Assembly: GCF_000224145.3 (NCBI RefSeq)
Contig: NC_020173.2
Span: 1,163,756-1,227,755 of the forward strand
Source: Ciona intestinalis
Lineage: Eukaryota > Chordata > Ascidiacea > Phlebobranchia > Cionidae
DNA length: 64,000 nucleotides
Reading direction: 5' to 3'
Shown: positions 1 to 14,744 of the stretch, piece after piece
How the letters are laid out: the number at the start of each line of letters is the position of its first letter
How positions within the stretch are numbered: the stretch's first letter is position 1
Translations under genes and position numbers: made by a program
Notes under the pieces: generated by a model
Databases searched by the model: none
The model's input: the letters and a program-made list of their open reading frames with translations, nothing else
Told to the model about the DNA's origin: nothing

Positions 1-3000
1 TCACGCGAGCCTGATTTTCGCTGCACCGGCGTTCTAAGTTCCGAAGAAACGCACTCGTCGGCGCATATAATGTTACAGGTTAGATCTGTAAATGCGCGGT
101 CGACCGCAGAGCTATTGAGTGCGGACGGATCGTTTTCATGAGAAGTAGCCGACTCGGAAACTGCGGTCGACATAGCAACGTCGCCCAGCGCACCTGTGCG
201 TTTGTGGTTGTACCCAAAATAACTGCTTTAGTAACACCGAACCCAAACTGACATTTTGCCTGGCATTTTTTACAAAAATAGTTTGCTACAGTTAAAACAG
301 GCAACATGGTCGTTATATTACTTTAAGGTCTTACAGCGCTCCTCCGGTTTAGGCTGCAGCCGCAGTGCACATATTGTTTACCCAGAGCTTTCACTCATAG
401 GTTATACATCATACTGCATCATCCGTTGCGATATCAGCCTAATGTTTTCAAAGCTGTCAGTCGGACAGCATGTACGTACGTATGACGTTAGTTCAATGCT
501 GGCTAATTCGTGTGTGGTCTCGGAAGGCGTGTTAACCTATATAGGGAAAACCCACCAGGTGCCTGATCATTGGTTATGGACGCTGATATAGCAATGATTT
601 GAATGGTCTGGTGGTTCTGAAAACATCCATTCCGGTGCCAAAGCCTTAAACCACCGGCACTTGCTCGCTGGAATTTGAAAGTTAGCCGCTAAACGGCGGT
701 TTTAGTATACCTCTACCTCACTCGTCATCAACTAATAGATTTGGGGTCGACCAAATACGGTAGTAGTATACCGCCCACGCGTCGGTTTCCTTTATACTCA
801 ATCAACGTGAAGCTACCGCGTTATATGCGCGTACAAATATTTCTAATCGCTAATGACCTTGTTGTTTTGCAAAGCGTGCCGTAATGGTACGCGGGGTTCT
901 TTAGCAGCCCACGGACATAGCCCCGCGCCTTGAACCGTAGATTTTAAAGTAGTACTCAGCGTAGTTCACTCCCAAACGACCCTAAGAACAGTCGAACATT
1001 CACTTCGATGCCTAACGCAAAACCGCAAGACTTTGACTTTCTTAGTTAAAACGCTGCATCCAAACAAATATGCCGGATGCATTTATCGGCTGAGGTGTCG
1101 AGTTTCAGCCGCGAGACCTCGTCCGTAATACCTGATGTTTTCCTTGAAGATATTGTAGTCTGGTGTCGAGCTCGCTCTTGTGCGTATCGGACTCATGGGT
1201 GGATGTTGGCGTGTACTAACAAGGGTGTTTGTGAACTACCCAAACTACTACACGATATTAAGTTTTGCTTTTAAATCTAATTTGCGAAATCTGTAAAAAT
1301 GTCACACGGGCAAAATGAAAAACCGTTTACAAAACACGGCATTTAGTTATTCAGAGCAAACGCAGACACGCTACTTAATCACATTCACAGAACAATTTGC
1401 GACTAACTCTTCGCTATTTAACGTCAAAACAGAACGCCGATCGTTATTCAACACGGAAAATCTGTGTTTTCTCAGCAAAACAAAACCGCGGGCTCTTTGA
1501 CACTTGTTCGGACGCGTCTAAATCCGAATAGATGTAAAGACTCGGCACTGCATAACTCGGCTGCACTCATTACTAGATTATAGCAGAACAAACACTATGA
1601 TTGCTTTAAGCTCGCCAAGACTAGCATGTTGCCAATTGGTTACAGTACCAGCCAAAGGTTCAGTTTTGCAAAGCTGCTCACAACTATGTCTTTTTCTTGT
1701 TGCCAGTTGCCATGATCAAGCAACCTCATAACTTTAACTTTTGTATGCGCATTTTTCCTCAAGTAAAAGCGCGACCTTTGCATTATCTATATCTTGCCTG
1801 AAATGCCTGTCTTATATTGATAAATAGTAGGCTTACCGCCCTAGATAACGTTATACAGTGTGATTATATTCTTGATCCGAATCGAAAATTTCCTATTGTA
1901 ATGCATTCATTGCATTGTCTGTCACTTCACGGCCATGTCTTCTGTTTTTGATCCCATTTCCAAGTACCAGTTACCATCTTCCTGTATCTCTGTCTCAAGG
2001 CGAAGTAAATTTCCTTTACTTGCGATACTCCCACAGTCGCGCCTGTGCGTCCTACTTGCGCTACCAGCGCCAACTGTTTCGTCAGTTACTAACTATGCCA
2101 ATTTACTTGTAAACGCCGAGTATACAAACACGGCGATTTGTTTAATTAGAAGCTTGGGTTTCTCGCCCTTGTTCCGTCCTCACTCAACAAGCAATAAATC
2201 AAACCCTCATCTATCATTACCCTGCAGGGGCTCACTACTCCAGCGTTCAGGCTCCATTGCGCACAAAATTGCCCCGATTTTCAATCCGCCCCTTTGAAAG
2301 TCGCCATTACCGCATGAACCGCCGTCCACAGCGGTTCAGGTGTGTTCTCAATTGCTCGAAATACGCTCGGAGACTTTGAAGTCATGCAAATAGCAGCGAG
2401 TTCGGTTCAGCTTACTCCTGGAGTCTTGTTCCTCAAATCGTTCAACTGCTATTCTTCCGTCTCTTGTTATCCAGTAACAAAAATTCAGATCCGTTGGGCC
2501 GTAACAAGTCCAAGCAAACTCGAGAAGCGAAACGATGTTAAATTACAATGGGGAAGTGACATCTGCTGAAACTGTGGTTGTATCTGACTCTGATAGAACT
2601 TTTTGCGCTGCAAATTTACAACGATGCTGCAATGCTTTTTAATCCGTCCAAGCAAACTGCAGTTATAAATTTAAATTGGTTCCCGAATTTTTTTGTTTAC
2701 AAAATTCTTGTCCGAAAAGCGTGTCCAGGAGCTTCAGTGGCAAGATAAACACATGCGATGAAAGGAAAATTCTACTGTCGAAGTTTGGTCACGCTGAAAA
2801 GAATTCGAATGGCACGACAAGGTCCAACGATAATTGAAGACTGTCTCCAACCCTTATGTGCTTACACAGTCACAGCATTGTTTTTAGCATATGTCGATGT
2901 TGTCATGGCTGTTTTTCTAATAGAATATTTTTGCCACAGTTAATGAGAAATATTGTTGACTCACTGTATACACTACTTCGGCACAAAACGCGCTAGAAAT

Positions 3001-6000
3001 GATGTTAATACACCCACGAAGCTTTTTCCACACCAGCAGAACATACGCTTGTACTACACCAGAATAATTACCGATAAGTTATCGGTTCCTTGAATTTACT
3101 GACCACACTCAAGCCTCGCTTTGAAGATCGCTTTAACTGAACAAGTCCTGTCTGTGGCGCCAACATGATTGAAGACAAATTAGCTTATCATAGATACGAC
3201 GACTGGGACCACACAGCACATCAAAACACTCAAGAGTTCCGACGTCAACTAAACGCCCAAATCTTAAACAAATCAGTGAATCGGAAATTGCCACCAAATA
3301 TTCTCGTTCAAAATCGGCTATATAACAAGCCCAACCTGCCTGTGACCTTAACTCGCATCAGGTATCGACCTTTTTTCTCAAATTACTTAATTGTACCAAG
3401 GTCAACGACTAACTTCTTCTCTGTCATTCGTCATTTTCTTGGCTGACTTGATTTCTGCATTGGCATTTGCCTCCCTGTCACAAGAAACGCCTATCGCTGC
3501 AGTCACAAGTCGCAGAACAACCGCTACGCCCGTCAGCCGCTTTTCTCTCGCAACATTCCGTTCTTTCCACCGCCTTTCTGAGATCAAGCGCACCGATAGG
3601 CCGTAGAGACGACGGAAAAGAAAACAAAAACAGCAATTTAAAGCCTATTTCGCTGCTGAGCGGTTTGAATTAAAGCGAGTTGCGATTTCTCTCGCAATAT
3701 TTCATTTGTTTCACACCACCATGACATTTAACAAAGCACAATCATAATTTCAATCGCGATTTTCACATTTCGAACAACACCAGAACTTATCGGAATTTAC
3801 TTTTGCCCCCCTTTTCATTCGCACCGTGACGTGAGATATCAGGCACTGAATCTGACCAAAAAAAGCTTAAAATTCCGTTTCTTTTCGATTCCCATGGAGA
3901 TGGCTACTTAGAGGCTCCTCGCTTGACCGCAGTCACCTATAGGTCACGACCCCTTGGCATTTCTTACCCAGGTTATTTACTCAACACGTTTCCTGTGGAC
4001 ACTCGTTTCCGTCAACAAACGGAATCTAATGGAATTCGCTATCTTGCTACATTTCCAGATTTTCTTGTTACTTACTGGCATATCTGGTAATACATTACAT
4101 TGTGTATTCTAATCAATGCGTAGTGAATTCGATACACAGGAGTCAGTCTCCCAACAACGCTGCGGTTATTACTTTGTTTTGTTCCAAGAACATGTTGTTT
4201 CTATGGGTTACAGTACACAGTAAATGCAAAACCGCAAGATAACGAACCTAGGCTACCTAACTACTCTGTTGCGTTTAATAGATACGGCTTATACTCTAAA
4301 TCTGCGAAGTCCGTATTATCCTAAGCCTGTTAACAAACTCCCGAATTTCACTCATAAGCAAACTGATGAATGGCTGGACATTAAGCTCTTTTGGATTCGT
4401 TCCTGCGTCTTGATCTGGCTTGACTCAAAAACTTGGCTACATAACAAAAGTGACACGAAGACACGCTTGCGAATAACCAGTTCTAATGTATTAGGCCACC
4501 CCGCCATACGCCGAGAATCCCTCGCCTTCGAGTTCACATACCTCTGTGTATACTGTTTCAAACATGCGTGAAAACCGTGGCGGGCGAGCCGAGCAGTGTG
4601 CGACCCTATGCGAGCAAATCGGTAAAACTAACACCCGGCCAGGTGCGGTTTGGACACTGATCCATTGTTCGTTATAAAAATGCACCGACCAATCGGCCAT
4701 TCCGCTGGGCAGGTATGAAAACAACGATGGAATGTTGAGCAGCGTATAGGTGCTTAGCGTTAGATTTATAGCTTCCCAAGAACGCTTGACCAGCTACGAA
4801 TTTAGAGCAATTTCCGGCACAGCGTGTTATTACTGTCGCTGTAACGTCAGCCTGGATTTTCTCCGCCATGTAATAACCGAGGTACGCTACGACCCGCACA
4901 TACTTGGTCCGGTAATTGTTGTTTTCACAATTGTAGGTTTACATTTCTTCACGGCAGGGTTGTTGTTTATGTTTTATTATCAGTTGCACAAAGCCGCAAT
5001 GGTTCATTAGGCGTCGGAACGTTTGTTTGTGTTTCACCGTTTCACGGACTTATTGTTTGTGTACCAAATCCTGTCGTCGCGGCTCATCCCACAAGAGCAA
5101 CGCCGGGCCACTGTCGCCCCAGGCTATACCTCCTAAATTGATACGTTTCATAGCACCGATCAACGAGATGCCACGATCGTTGACTTAGTTTGCCATTACT
5201 GCGACCTCGCCCGTTGTTTTTACATCTATTACATTCCCCAAGTATTGTCAGGACAGCAAATTGTCACGTTTTTGTTGAATAGCGATTTTTGAATAGGATT
5301 TGTTTATAAAGGCAATGACACTTTTAGTTGCCCGGCATTTGTGTTTCATTACAAGATCCTCCTGTGCAAAATATTTTTTTTACAAGTGCAGCGGTCTCTT
5401 AGCGCCACCAAATCTTTCAATTTTGTGATCTATCCTGCACATATGAAAATCGTTTATAAAACCAGCAAAGATTTGTCTGGCTTATTTTATCTCTAGCGCC
5501 ACCCCGCGAGCCATAAATTTCGTCTTCTCGCACTATTTGATTCTATTTTCTGGTGTACATCTTGGTTTCTGGGCGCGTCGTGTTGTTTGCACCAAACACC
5601 GTTCGACTGTGTTCACCGCAGATACTCAATCTTATCGGGCGTGCTTGGCACTAACAGGGTTAAACCGGTTTACCTTTTACGTTCTAACTTCCATATAGAT
5701 ACATTTGATGTCAATGACTGTACAATATGCAAATATAAAAAGGCAAACACAGAACACTTTGTAAGATTAACCCCTCGAAAACAACAGCTTCAGTTTAAGT
5801 ATTACATTGTTTTTTCCCTCGATAAGCAATCTTGGATGACGTCATTGAAACATGACGTCATCGGGTACCGTGATAAACAACTGACAGAGCAGTGAACTCA
5901 CGTACACTAACGCAATTACCAATTCTGCATTTTTTGTACTACAGCACAAACCGACAGCTAATACTTATGGGGCGTGGGCGTTATCATTACGATTTTATCA

Positions 6001-9000
6001 TGGCGGGGGCGAATTGCATTTCTAAAGCTAACCTATGTTTAAAAGTCAATGTTCGCTATATCTTAAAATCTTTACTCACCGATCGTCTTCCTCTTCGTCC
6101 AAATCGCAGAGGTTTCGGTTCATTATATCAGCCATCGCAATGCCTACTAAATTGCATCTAAAACTGCGTATGCAACAGCAAATAGTTACAAACAACTGAA
6201 TTTAACGCTAAAGTCGCTTTATATACCCGTTTCCTAACCATATATAGTCCTCACGATAAGGGTTTATCGACACGTATTGGAGTCAAACTTGTCGTATTCA
6301 GTCACGAATCACCCATCCCGAACCTCAATCCAAGATCCACTGCACGAGCAAGCTACTACTCCGTGCCAGTTTATCTCATCAACGACTTTGCTGCGGTGGG
6401 TAACGAGCATTACGTAACCGACAGACTTCTCTTCGTCATCCGCGTCTCCCTCAAACTTACAATACTCTCTTTGTTACCGAGCCGTGGCCTGGGATCCTCC
6501 GGCCATGCAGTCAGCTGTAGTTCGCTTTGTTTACTCGCAAATAGAAGTTATTGTAAACTTGGTCGGGTGATATCAAGCGAATCTATGCTTACGCTGCCTT
6601 AGGCACAGTTCCGATTTGTCGACTATGAGCCATAATCTCACTAATCCTAAACAACTCGTCTTCACATGACACCGTATTTACTTAACAGTAAAAAACAAAC
6701 GTTTAATTTGACCTTATCCGCCTTGCAACAACATTCGTACCGTAGACTCTCTCCCGAAAATAGGACTCAGCCTTATTATACCGCCACATTAAACCAAAAC
6801 TTTGTTTTGATAAAGGATCTACGTTGCTGAAGATTACAGTTACATACGCGTGCTGATACTTGTCTCTCAGGATGCATTTAAATTCTTTCAAACTTCTGCA
6901 ACGATCTCTGTAACTATGACAGACTACTCTCAGCACCAACAGCAACAACTACCTGAGGTCCTTGTCGTGAGACGCTCCAGCGAACAGCTCGATCGCGGCC
7001 TACGACGCCACACGCGAATTCCGTATTTAACCCTTACGTAATCCCCTGCTAAGCTCTCCGACTCTATTTTGCATTGCGTTATACGAGATTTAAAGTTTCC
7101 CAGCATTCAGGTATCTTAAGCTTGTGTCTTGCGTTCAGTATATACAAAGGATGTCCCGATCATATACACAAAATTACGAGGAACTTTTACATAACCCAAA
7201 GTTGAAAAAAAAAACGTTTTTCGCCGGTAAAATACTAGGGTACGTTTCCTGGGCAGGAAACCGTCGCTTAAAATGCAATACTTTCAAGGCAATATATCAA
7301 AATAATACGTATGGCGAGGAAGTTATGGTGTAATTGTGAAGTATCTTTTCGCCGCAAACGAAATCCGGCTCGGTGAGGTTTGCATATTAAATAACTACAA
7401 GTTTGCGCAACGTAAACTGAATATCGGAAATATTCAATTTTCTGAACACCACTTAAACAGTGAGATCATAAACCGCCCAGCAAACTGTCTTTATACCATC
7501 ACATGTGTAATTGTCATTTTACTCGGGCTTTTAAACAATTGCATCAATTGTCGTCATCGTTTTGTGTCCCAAGTTATCACGCGTTGAGTGTCACCTTTAA
7601 CCTCAGGTGTGACTAAAATACTTGGAGCGGAAAAACCCGAAACCAACATTATCGTACGCTCGCTTAAGATGATTTAGCAGCGATCTGTACAAAGCTTACT
7701 TTGTCCTGGTGCTCGTATCACATTGCGTTGTACCTTTTCAGCGGCGCTCTTTCCCGTGACCGCTTCCCCTGCCCTTAATGCAGTTGAAAAAGGCCCGTGG
7801 CTTGCGGTAGGCTTGTTTGTTTCGGCGCTGTTTTGATGCCTGTCTGCGGTATGTTAATTTGCGTGACTCGTTTTTCCGCAAGCGGGCTGCTTTAACTGTT
7901 AAGCCAGCTTACGTACCGTCGCGAACTTGTTTTTTTATTATTTAAAATTGCTCTGTACGACAGAAAGAGTCCTTTGTTTAATTCTGTCGATTCACTAATA
8001 GATAATCTGTTCCGGAATGATTGAGTGTTTTGGCTGGAAATCGGTGTTGCGTGTAAACATCGTGTGTGTTCAGTGCAAACAGAGAAAGATAAATAAACAA
8101 GATAATTAATTTTCGTCAATGTTCACGCAATCGGTATCTAATTTGATCAATGTGTTAGCAAATCATTGTTCAGTGTAATAAAATACGAAATTATTACAAT
8201 TTCATCTAAACTACCACCCAAATGTCGCAAAATTACTTCTTCGAATTGTCAAGTTTGATAGCGACCTCTGGCGGTTTTGCGTTGCCGTATTTTAATCCGC
8301 CCACCGTCGCCACCGTGTGATGGCTAAACATTGGCTTAAACTGATTCTGAATGACCGAGACCTCAGTACATTCATGTGCAATGTGCTGTGTTATCGCAAG
8401 CTACGATTTAATCGGATCTACAGAACTCCGACCACGTTCGACTTAATAATCTCACGAATATGCGGGGCCTTCAAAACCCAATCCGTTCCGGTCTGTTCTC
8501 ATGCACAAGCCGTTTTCGTTATTCATTGTCTGACCGCCTGAGCGGCAATAACCCCTCGCCGGTGATCAAAGGGAAACGACGCTCGCCGTTTGATGTCACC
8601 AACTGACCTACCCCACATACGATCGCTAAAACTAGGGGCATTACTTAAGCTCTTAAAATCTCGTTTATATAACCGTGTTTTCAGGAGTACAATGCTTCCA
8701 AAAGCGTACAGTGCTGTGATTTCGTCTTTATGCGATTATAGGAAAGTCCCAGGCCCTTTCTCAATAGTACATAAGCGATCATTTGTATTCATTCTGTCCG
8801 GTTGTATCTTACACGCCGGGCAAAGCGATCACGGATAAGAATAACAAAGTACCTGTATTATCTCTGTTATATCACCGGCCACTCCTTCCCGCTTTAGATC
8901 TTCCCAATTTTGTTGAACTTCAGTAGAACTAAAAGCAATATCGATTTTTATCAACAGTCCCTAGAAACAGGACCATAATATTAATATATATAACAAATGA

Positions 9001-12000
9001 TGTTTGTTAAATGGTTCTCAGACAAATGCCTCGCTATATTGTCGTCAAGGTATTTACGACTCGTCATCTAAACAGTCATCATAGAACCCAATTAGTTAGT
9101 AACAGGATGTGCCTCTTAAGTTTGTAAAATAATCTGCCATTTGTGGGGCGCGCGCAGTGCAACATTAACGGTCATAAATCTGTATCGCGTGTTGTGCGCT
9201 TCACATACAATAAAGCTTAAGTTTATGTTATTAAACCCACAGCCTAATGGTGTTTATAAACACTGCATACTTTGTGGGACTATAAACAGATTGTTTATTC
9301 AGAAGAGTTTGAAATCGGTTTCTGTCTTAATGAAATACCCGCAGTTTACTTTAAACTTCGTATGTTACCTTACGCTCATTTCACATGCCTATTTTACTTT
9401 CCCCAGTTCTATAACTTCAAACACCTTTTAATTTTGGTTTTCCGTCAATTCATTAGCTTATGTGATGAGTTGTTGAGAGATTCACAACAGAGGCACGCGC
9501 TTAATTGCTTCAGGCATCTATTCGTTTGTTTACACATCCGTATTTTGTAGCATCTATGACGCAATACGACGCTAAGTAATCGGTGTCAATCACATTTAGT
9601 CTTAATAAGTTTTATGCAAATTTATATTAATAATAAACGCATACCACCCTAGAGAAACAGTAGTTACCCCAAGATCGCAGGTGCTACCAGTATCCGCATA
9701 CCTCGCTTAACGCGTACAGACACAGATGCCAAAATTTCAAGCTGCAAGCTTACGATGCGAAATTCCAGGCACCGCTAATGCGTTAATCGTTTGATTAACT
9801 TTGCAGCCAGCTTTATCCATTTTTTCTGCTGCATATCCTAGCAAGCTGCAACGGCTCAGCTGTGACGCTTCGCCCTTGGTGCCATGTTTCAACTATTAGG
9901 TGAAACGGAATTTTGTTGACGCAAGTACCAACCACATGAAACAACGCGCGCTATCCAGAACTCCCCACTTTGTTTACACGGACGGCAAAATAGACCGTCA
10001 TGCGACACCGGGCATCCCTGTTTTTGTTTTGGTTTGCGCTTCATTGCAGCCCCATAGCGTTCAATTGCTGCCTTTTAGTGATCGTTTTCGTGAGCTGTTT
10101 TTGGACGAAAGTAACAGTACCTTTCAGACTTTGACAGCCCGGTATGTCTACCCTGTAGCAAGGAAACACGTCAGAGCATCGACCGTCGTAAAACAGTTTC
10201 CCTAAGCGTCCGAATCGGAATTGGATCCGTTTCACTTAAAACAATAAGTTGTTTTGTGTTCACGCTATAAACCCGTTTTGACAGCATGTATAAACGCATA
10301 AGGTTCTGTACCTTACGAATGTAAGCGGCACTGGCGTCCGTTTTAACCGCGTATTGATATATTCCTCTATTCCAATTCTCCTTTATGTTTGACATTTCAA
10401 TTTTTTAAAGTTCCGTCTGTGGGCAGTTGGTGAAATTGCCCATCAGTGACAACAGCCTCTGACGCACATAGGGCCAGAGTAGATGGCATTGTGAAATGAA
10501 CGTGTTGGCCACCTTGCTTGACTTAAGTCTATATCTGCATGTACAGGAAACCACGAGCTTTCTCAACTGGTGGTCGTTCCCACCGTGTGTAACGCGGAAT
10601 AATGTACGGTTATATAAGCACTTACTGCTATGTATACTGCCAGCGTAAAGCAACCGAATGCTGTGTAATTACCTCCACAGCTGTGTCTTTTCGTATTTAG
10701 CATCACCTGATATTCGAGTATTTACAGAACTCAAGTTTTGCGGTAATTGTTGTTTTAGTTTACTCTCCTAAACTTTATGTTCGTGAGTTTAATTGGGTGG
10801 TCGGGCTTCACGCTTCAGGTACCGTTGGTTCTCGTAGCTTAAACCCAGCCAGTGAGATAGTCATGGCTTGCTTGTTTCACGCATGGGAGAAGCATGAGCT
10901 GCGACAAAGTTCCAGGCAATTTTAGCCCGGTGGAATGAGTTGCATCGGCGCCTTACGATCGCACCAGACGTCTTTACTCCGCCAAAAATTCCACCTCCCA
11001 GCAGTCTGCGTACACACACCGCTTAGCGGAAAAGAGCCTTTGTTTTAAGCCAAACTATAACCGAGTAAAGTAACCGCATTGACGATATCACCGCCCAAGG
11101 CGAAAACCTCGACCAAGAATGTTCATATCATACCATTCGCCGGCTCCTCCGTATAACGAGGCTGTCATCGCCTTTGTTTCCGCTCTCCTAATTCGCACTT
11201 AACACGGCGCCGGAATGCGCCGATCAGTTCGGCCCGAGCGCCCCAGGCATTTTGCGTTCTGATGCCATTCCGCTAATCTTGCTTGCATATTCAGTTTGCC
11301 GTAAAAGCTCCACCCTCTCTGTTGCACGAAGTCGGAACACGACAGCCTGAAATCATCCAAGGCTTGCTTATCTCGTAATAAACATCGCTTGCAGATAACG
11401 CAAGCTCCGACCTCGCCGCTAATTAAAGCATGCGCGTAGCCGACGACCGCGCAGATAAATCACACAAAGCTATCTCCTTCATTGATCGTTGTAAACATGT
11501 TCAAGCCCTATAAGCCGGAAGCACCAACTCCACTAAAGGCATTCCCGATTCGCCACGTCAATCTAACAATCCGTGTCATCGCTTAGAAAAGCACAGATCG
11601 CAAAGCAGCGACTTTGTTCTTCGGTTTTCCGGCCCAAAATAGACCGCACGATCAAATTGCCAGCAATTTGTTGTCGCTAATCCCACTTCCCACGCAAAAA
11701 CGCCGCTAGTTCACACACCTAATTGTCGCAAAACAACAATGACTTTTAGCTTGATTAATCGGCACCCGAATTTCACAGCTGACATTTCGCCATTGCTTCC
11801 CCTTTGCATCGCTTGATCGGCTTACATATCTCCCAGGCACAAAGCGGGCCCTGTGCCCAGCCATGCCAATATGCCGCTGGTTAATGCGTCATCTCCGGGC
11901 AATATAAACTGTCCATTGTTTCACTTTGTTATGACAGTCCACTCCTGTTCTCCATATAGGGTTACCATGCCCACCACATCCGACTTCCGTCACACGAAAG

Positions 12001-12848
12001 CGATAAATTGTGATTTTCCGTGTATCAATTTACGTTTCGCGTCGATCCGGACGTTAAATGGCATCGCTTATATTTAAAACAAAAGTGGTCTTATAGTTAA
12101 GAACCATATACTACTCATTTTTATCTTTTGCCTTGTTGATGAGCTAACAGTATCCATTTTACCCCACAGTTCTATACGTAGCGCACACTAAACCGCATTT
12201 TGTTTCATACATTGTCTCATCTCTCAAATCGTTCTTTTAAACCCATTGAATCATGGTCGCACCCAGCAGTCATATACGTCGGAGGCGGAAACGTCCAAAT
12301 TTACGAGCATCCGAGCGTAAAATCGTGTTTCAGCGCCCGCGAGAAAGCTGTAAAGCTTTTCGATCGTTTCCCGGTAAAAGTAATAATATAGATTTCCTTT
12401 CACTGCCACTGCTCGGGCATGATATGTTTACCCAATCCCGTTTCTCCCTACAGTAAGAAATTGCCACAAAAATCCTGTTTACCTAAAATTACTACTCTCT
12501 CAGTCGCATTACACGTGTAATAAACGCAAAACTGACAGTTAAATTTCACGTATGGGACTGGCATTGTCCATATAACATTTAGTATACAACTGGGTATAGC
12601 TTATTGTGCACCATTAAATAAAAGTAAGGCATAACTTTTTAGAAGGAACACCACTCACCGTATTTTAAATGTAGTTTCGTATATTCTTTAGCTATCGTCC
12701 TTATATTATGCAGCCGTTTATTACAGTGAGTTAAAGTTCAGTTATGTATTCCTGCGTTTTAGTATAGCATAATTAATCAATATTCAATTAAAGCTACGTT
12801 CTGCAACAAAATAAGGTCATTTTAACTTGTGTGTCTGGAAACATATAG
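1..12848. other. CpG-rich intergenic region, no gene or known repeat seen
   Basis: I see no convincing gene here. The open frames are short (at most about 120 codons), overlap on both strands, lack a codon-like pattern and do not match any family I recognise. CpG is frequent (nine in the first 60 bases), unlike the CpG-poor right half of the window. None of the roughly 20 MITE copies or the SINE copies found further right occurs here. Established knowledge: ascidian genomes have mosaic methylation, with unmethylated intergenic DNA keeping CpG and methylated gene bodies losing it. The inference is a long unmethylated non-coding domain, possibly cis-regulatory. A foreign or misjoined segment cannot be excluded. 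Confidence 0.5.
5835..5862. promoter_or_regulatory. Paired perfect CRE palindromes in inverted arrangement
   Basis: Two copies of the full cyclic-AMP response element TGACGTCA, each inside an 11-base arm (GATGACGTCAT and ATGACGTCATC), face each other across a 6-base spacer (TGAAAC). The whole 28 bases form one inverted repeat. CREB/ATF bZIP dimers bind TGACGTCA. No gene start is visible nearby, so a regulatory role is inference. Confidence 0.4.
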
Positions 12849-13010
12849 CAGTGTGGGGAAAGATGGGACACCCTTTTTTTCAGTTTTTTCGTCCCTATTG
12901 GTATAGTAAACAAAGAAAATACACAGAATTTTAAAATCGTTTCCTCACGACACCCGTAGGGATGTTCGGATATTATGTACTAAAGATGTCCCGTCTTCCC
13001 CCACCCTTCT
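12849..13010 (-). mobile_element. MITE copy (GGGTGGGGAAGATGGGACA family), reverse
   Basis: The left end reads GTGTGGGGAAAGATGGGACA and the right end GTCCCGTCTTCCCCCACCC, giving terminal inverted repeats of about 25 bases. The internal motif GGTAGTAAACAAAGAA is also present in diverged form. This is the leftmost copy in the window. It has no coding capacity. Confidence 0.75.
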
Positions 13011-14552
13011 ATATTTTATATGCTACTAAAAGAGATATTTTGTGAAGATGTTTTAGCAGAGCACTTAGTTCGTAACTCCGCACGTAAAGCGCATATTCTT
13101 GGTGGGACAAAAAGGGGTTCAATTATAACTTGGCACCCCTATTTGCTTATCCACGGTCATTGCTTTAAATACATGGCGCACTGTTCTTTGTAGTTTTGGA
13201 CAACTAAATAATTCCTAACCAAATTCATATGCTTAAGCTAAAAAAAACTCCCCTCAGTTAATTTTCCCATTACATACCACTCATACTGTAAACGATCATA
13301 ATCACAAATAACTCTGCTGTCCTGTTCTAATTCCCGGGCAGTTTTGTCGCCATCATTAAGCACATTTCGCTGCTCAGCCGTGGACCGCATACCTTCGTTT
13401 ACACCTGGACCCTTTCGCCTTGGTTCAGTGCATCTTCTATCTTCCTTCTCCTGGCCTACTCTTATAGCTGTCTTACCCCGCAGCCCACAGTCGAGCATCC
13501 ACGTTTTGCGTTCTGCCGTCTCGCCATTGTCGCCGGCGGTAATTTATTTGCCACGGTTATAATCGCCTAAGAATCTTATCAACGTTAAGCTATGTTTGCA
13601 CAAGCTTCCATGCCTACCGTACGCACCTAAATCTCACCTAAAACTGGACAACCTTTTCCCCGCGAGCTCCCGTATCTAGACGCCTAAGAAACTTGTCAAG
13701 TTTCCACGAAACCGCCTCTTAAAACTGACGGCTTCTCACTTTTTAATTAGTCCGCATTGAAAATATCGCCCAAAAATTCAACCACGCACTCTTGGCTGCA
13801 GCCACCCTATCTCGAAATTGAGGCACACAAATTCTTCTAACGTCAATTTAGCTCCGTGTTGGTTTCAAGTGTTCTGTCCTCGTCTGCCTAGGTCACCCTC
13901 TGTTCGTTTTACTCATTCTCCTCGAAGCCTCTCCGCCCAGGAATGCCAAATATCCGCCAGCGGTCTACGCTTTCTTCCGAGCGATGTCTCGTTATCTAAT
14001 ATTATTGCTACTTACAAGCTTACCCGCCAAACTGCTCCTCGCTGTNCGANNNNAAAGCTCTGCTTATTCCACTCTCGAAAGCCGATAACCTTAATCCAAG
14101 GAAAACCGATCACTACAAATTCTTGTTCTCCCCACCTTTCTAACCACAGAAAGTAATCACGCACTTTAACACACTCATTTTCAATCGTACGAAAATCCCG
14201 CGAATCTTGTTTTTCCCACGTCCTTTAACTTTCCGATCATTGGAATTTTTATCCGAGCCCAAAGCTTAAAGATTCCCGTGTTACAGTAGCGCTGCGCTAA
14301 TTACCGCTAGCCGTGTTTACAGTTTTAAATCCTCGTGAGTGGTCAAGAGGGTGGCTAAGGTTTAAAGACATGTTCAACTTTGTATAAAGGAAGCTCAAAT
14401 CTCTTAAATTTGTCTACTTGTTGTACATTACCGGTGCGTTGTAGGTTAGCACACAGAAAAGAGAAAATACAAAATTAGTTTGAACTTAAGTTTCAAAATT
14501 AAAAGTTACATAGAAGGTTTGGGTAAGATGATTAATTTACCTTGGTCTATAC

Positions 14553-14744
14553 AGTAGGGTGGGGGAAGATGAGACACCTTTTCATTCTATTTTCTCGTCC
14601 GATTTGGTAGTAAACAAAGAACATTCAAAGAATTATAAAACAGTATCTTCACGACTTCCATAGACCGTTGTTAATTGTTTAAAACACGATCAGGATATTT
14701 GGATATTATGTGCTAAAGGTGTCCCATCTTCCCCCGCAGTACTA
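14553..14744 (-). mobile_element. MITE copy, reverse, near full length
   Basis: It starts CAGTAGGGTGGGGGAAGATG, has the CATTCTATTTTCTCG and GTAGTAAACAAAGAACATTC internal blocks and ends GGTGTCCCATCTTCCCCC. Its length of about 190 bases matches the other intact copies. Confidence 0.85.

Noticed and set aside
5587..6161. Two adjoining open frames of about 100 codons as a two-exon gene
   Set aside because: There are no convincing splice signals joining them, no recognisable motif, and the starts are not ATG.
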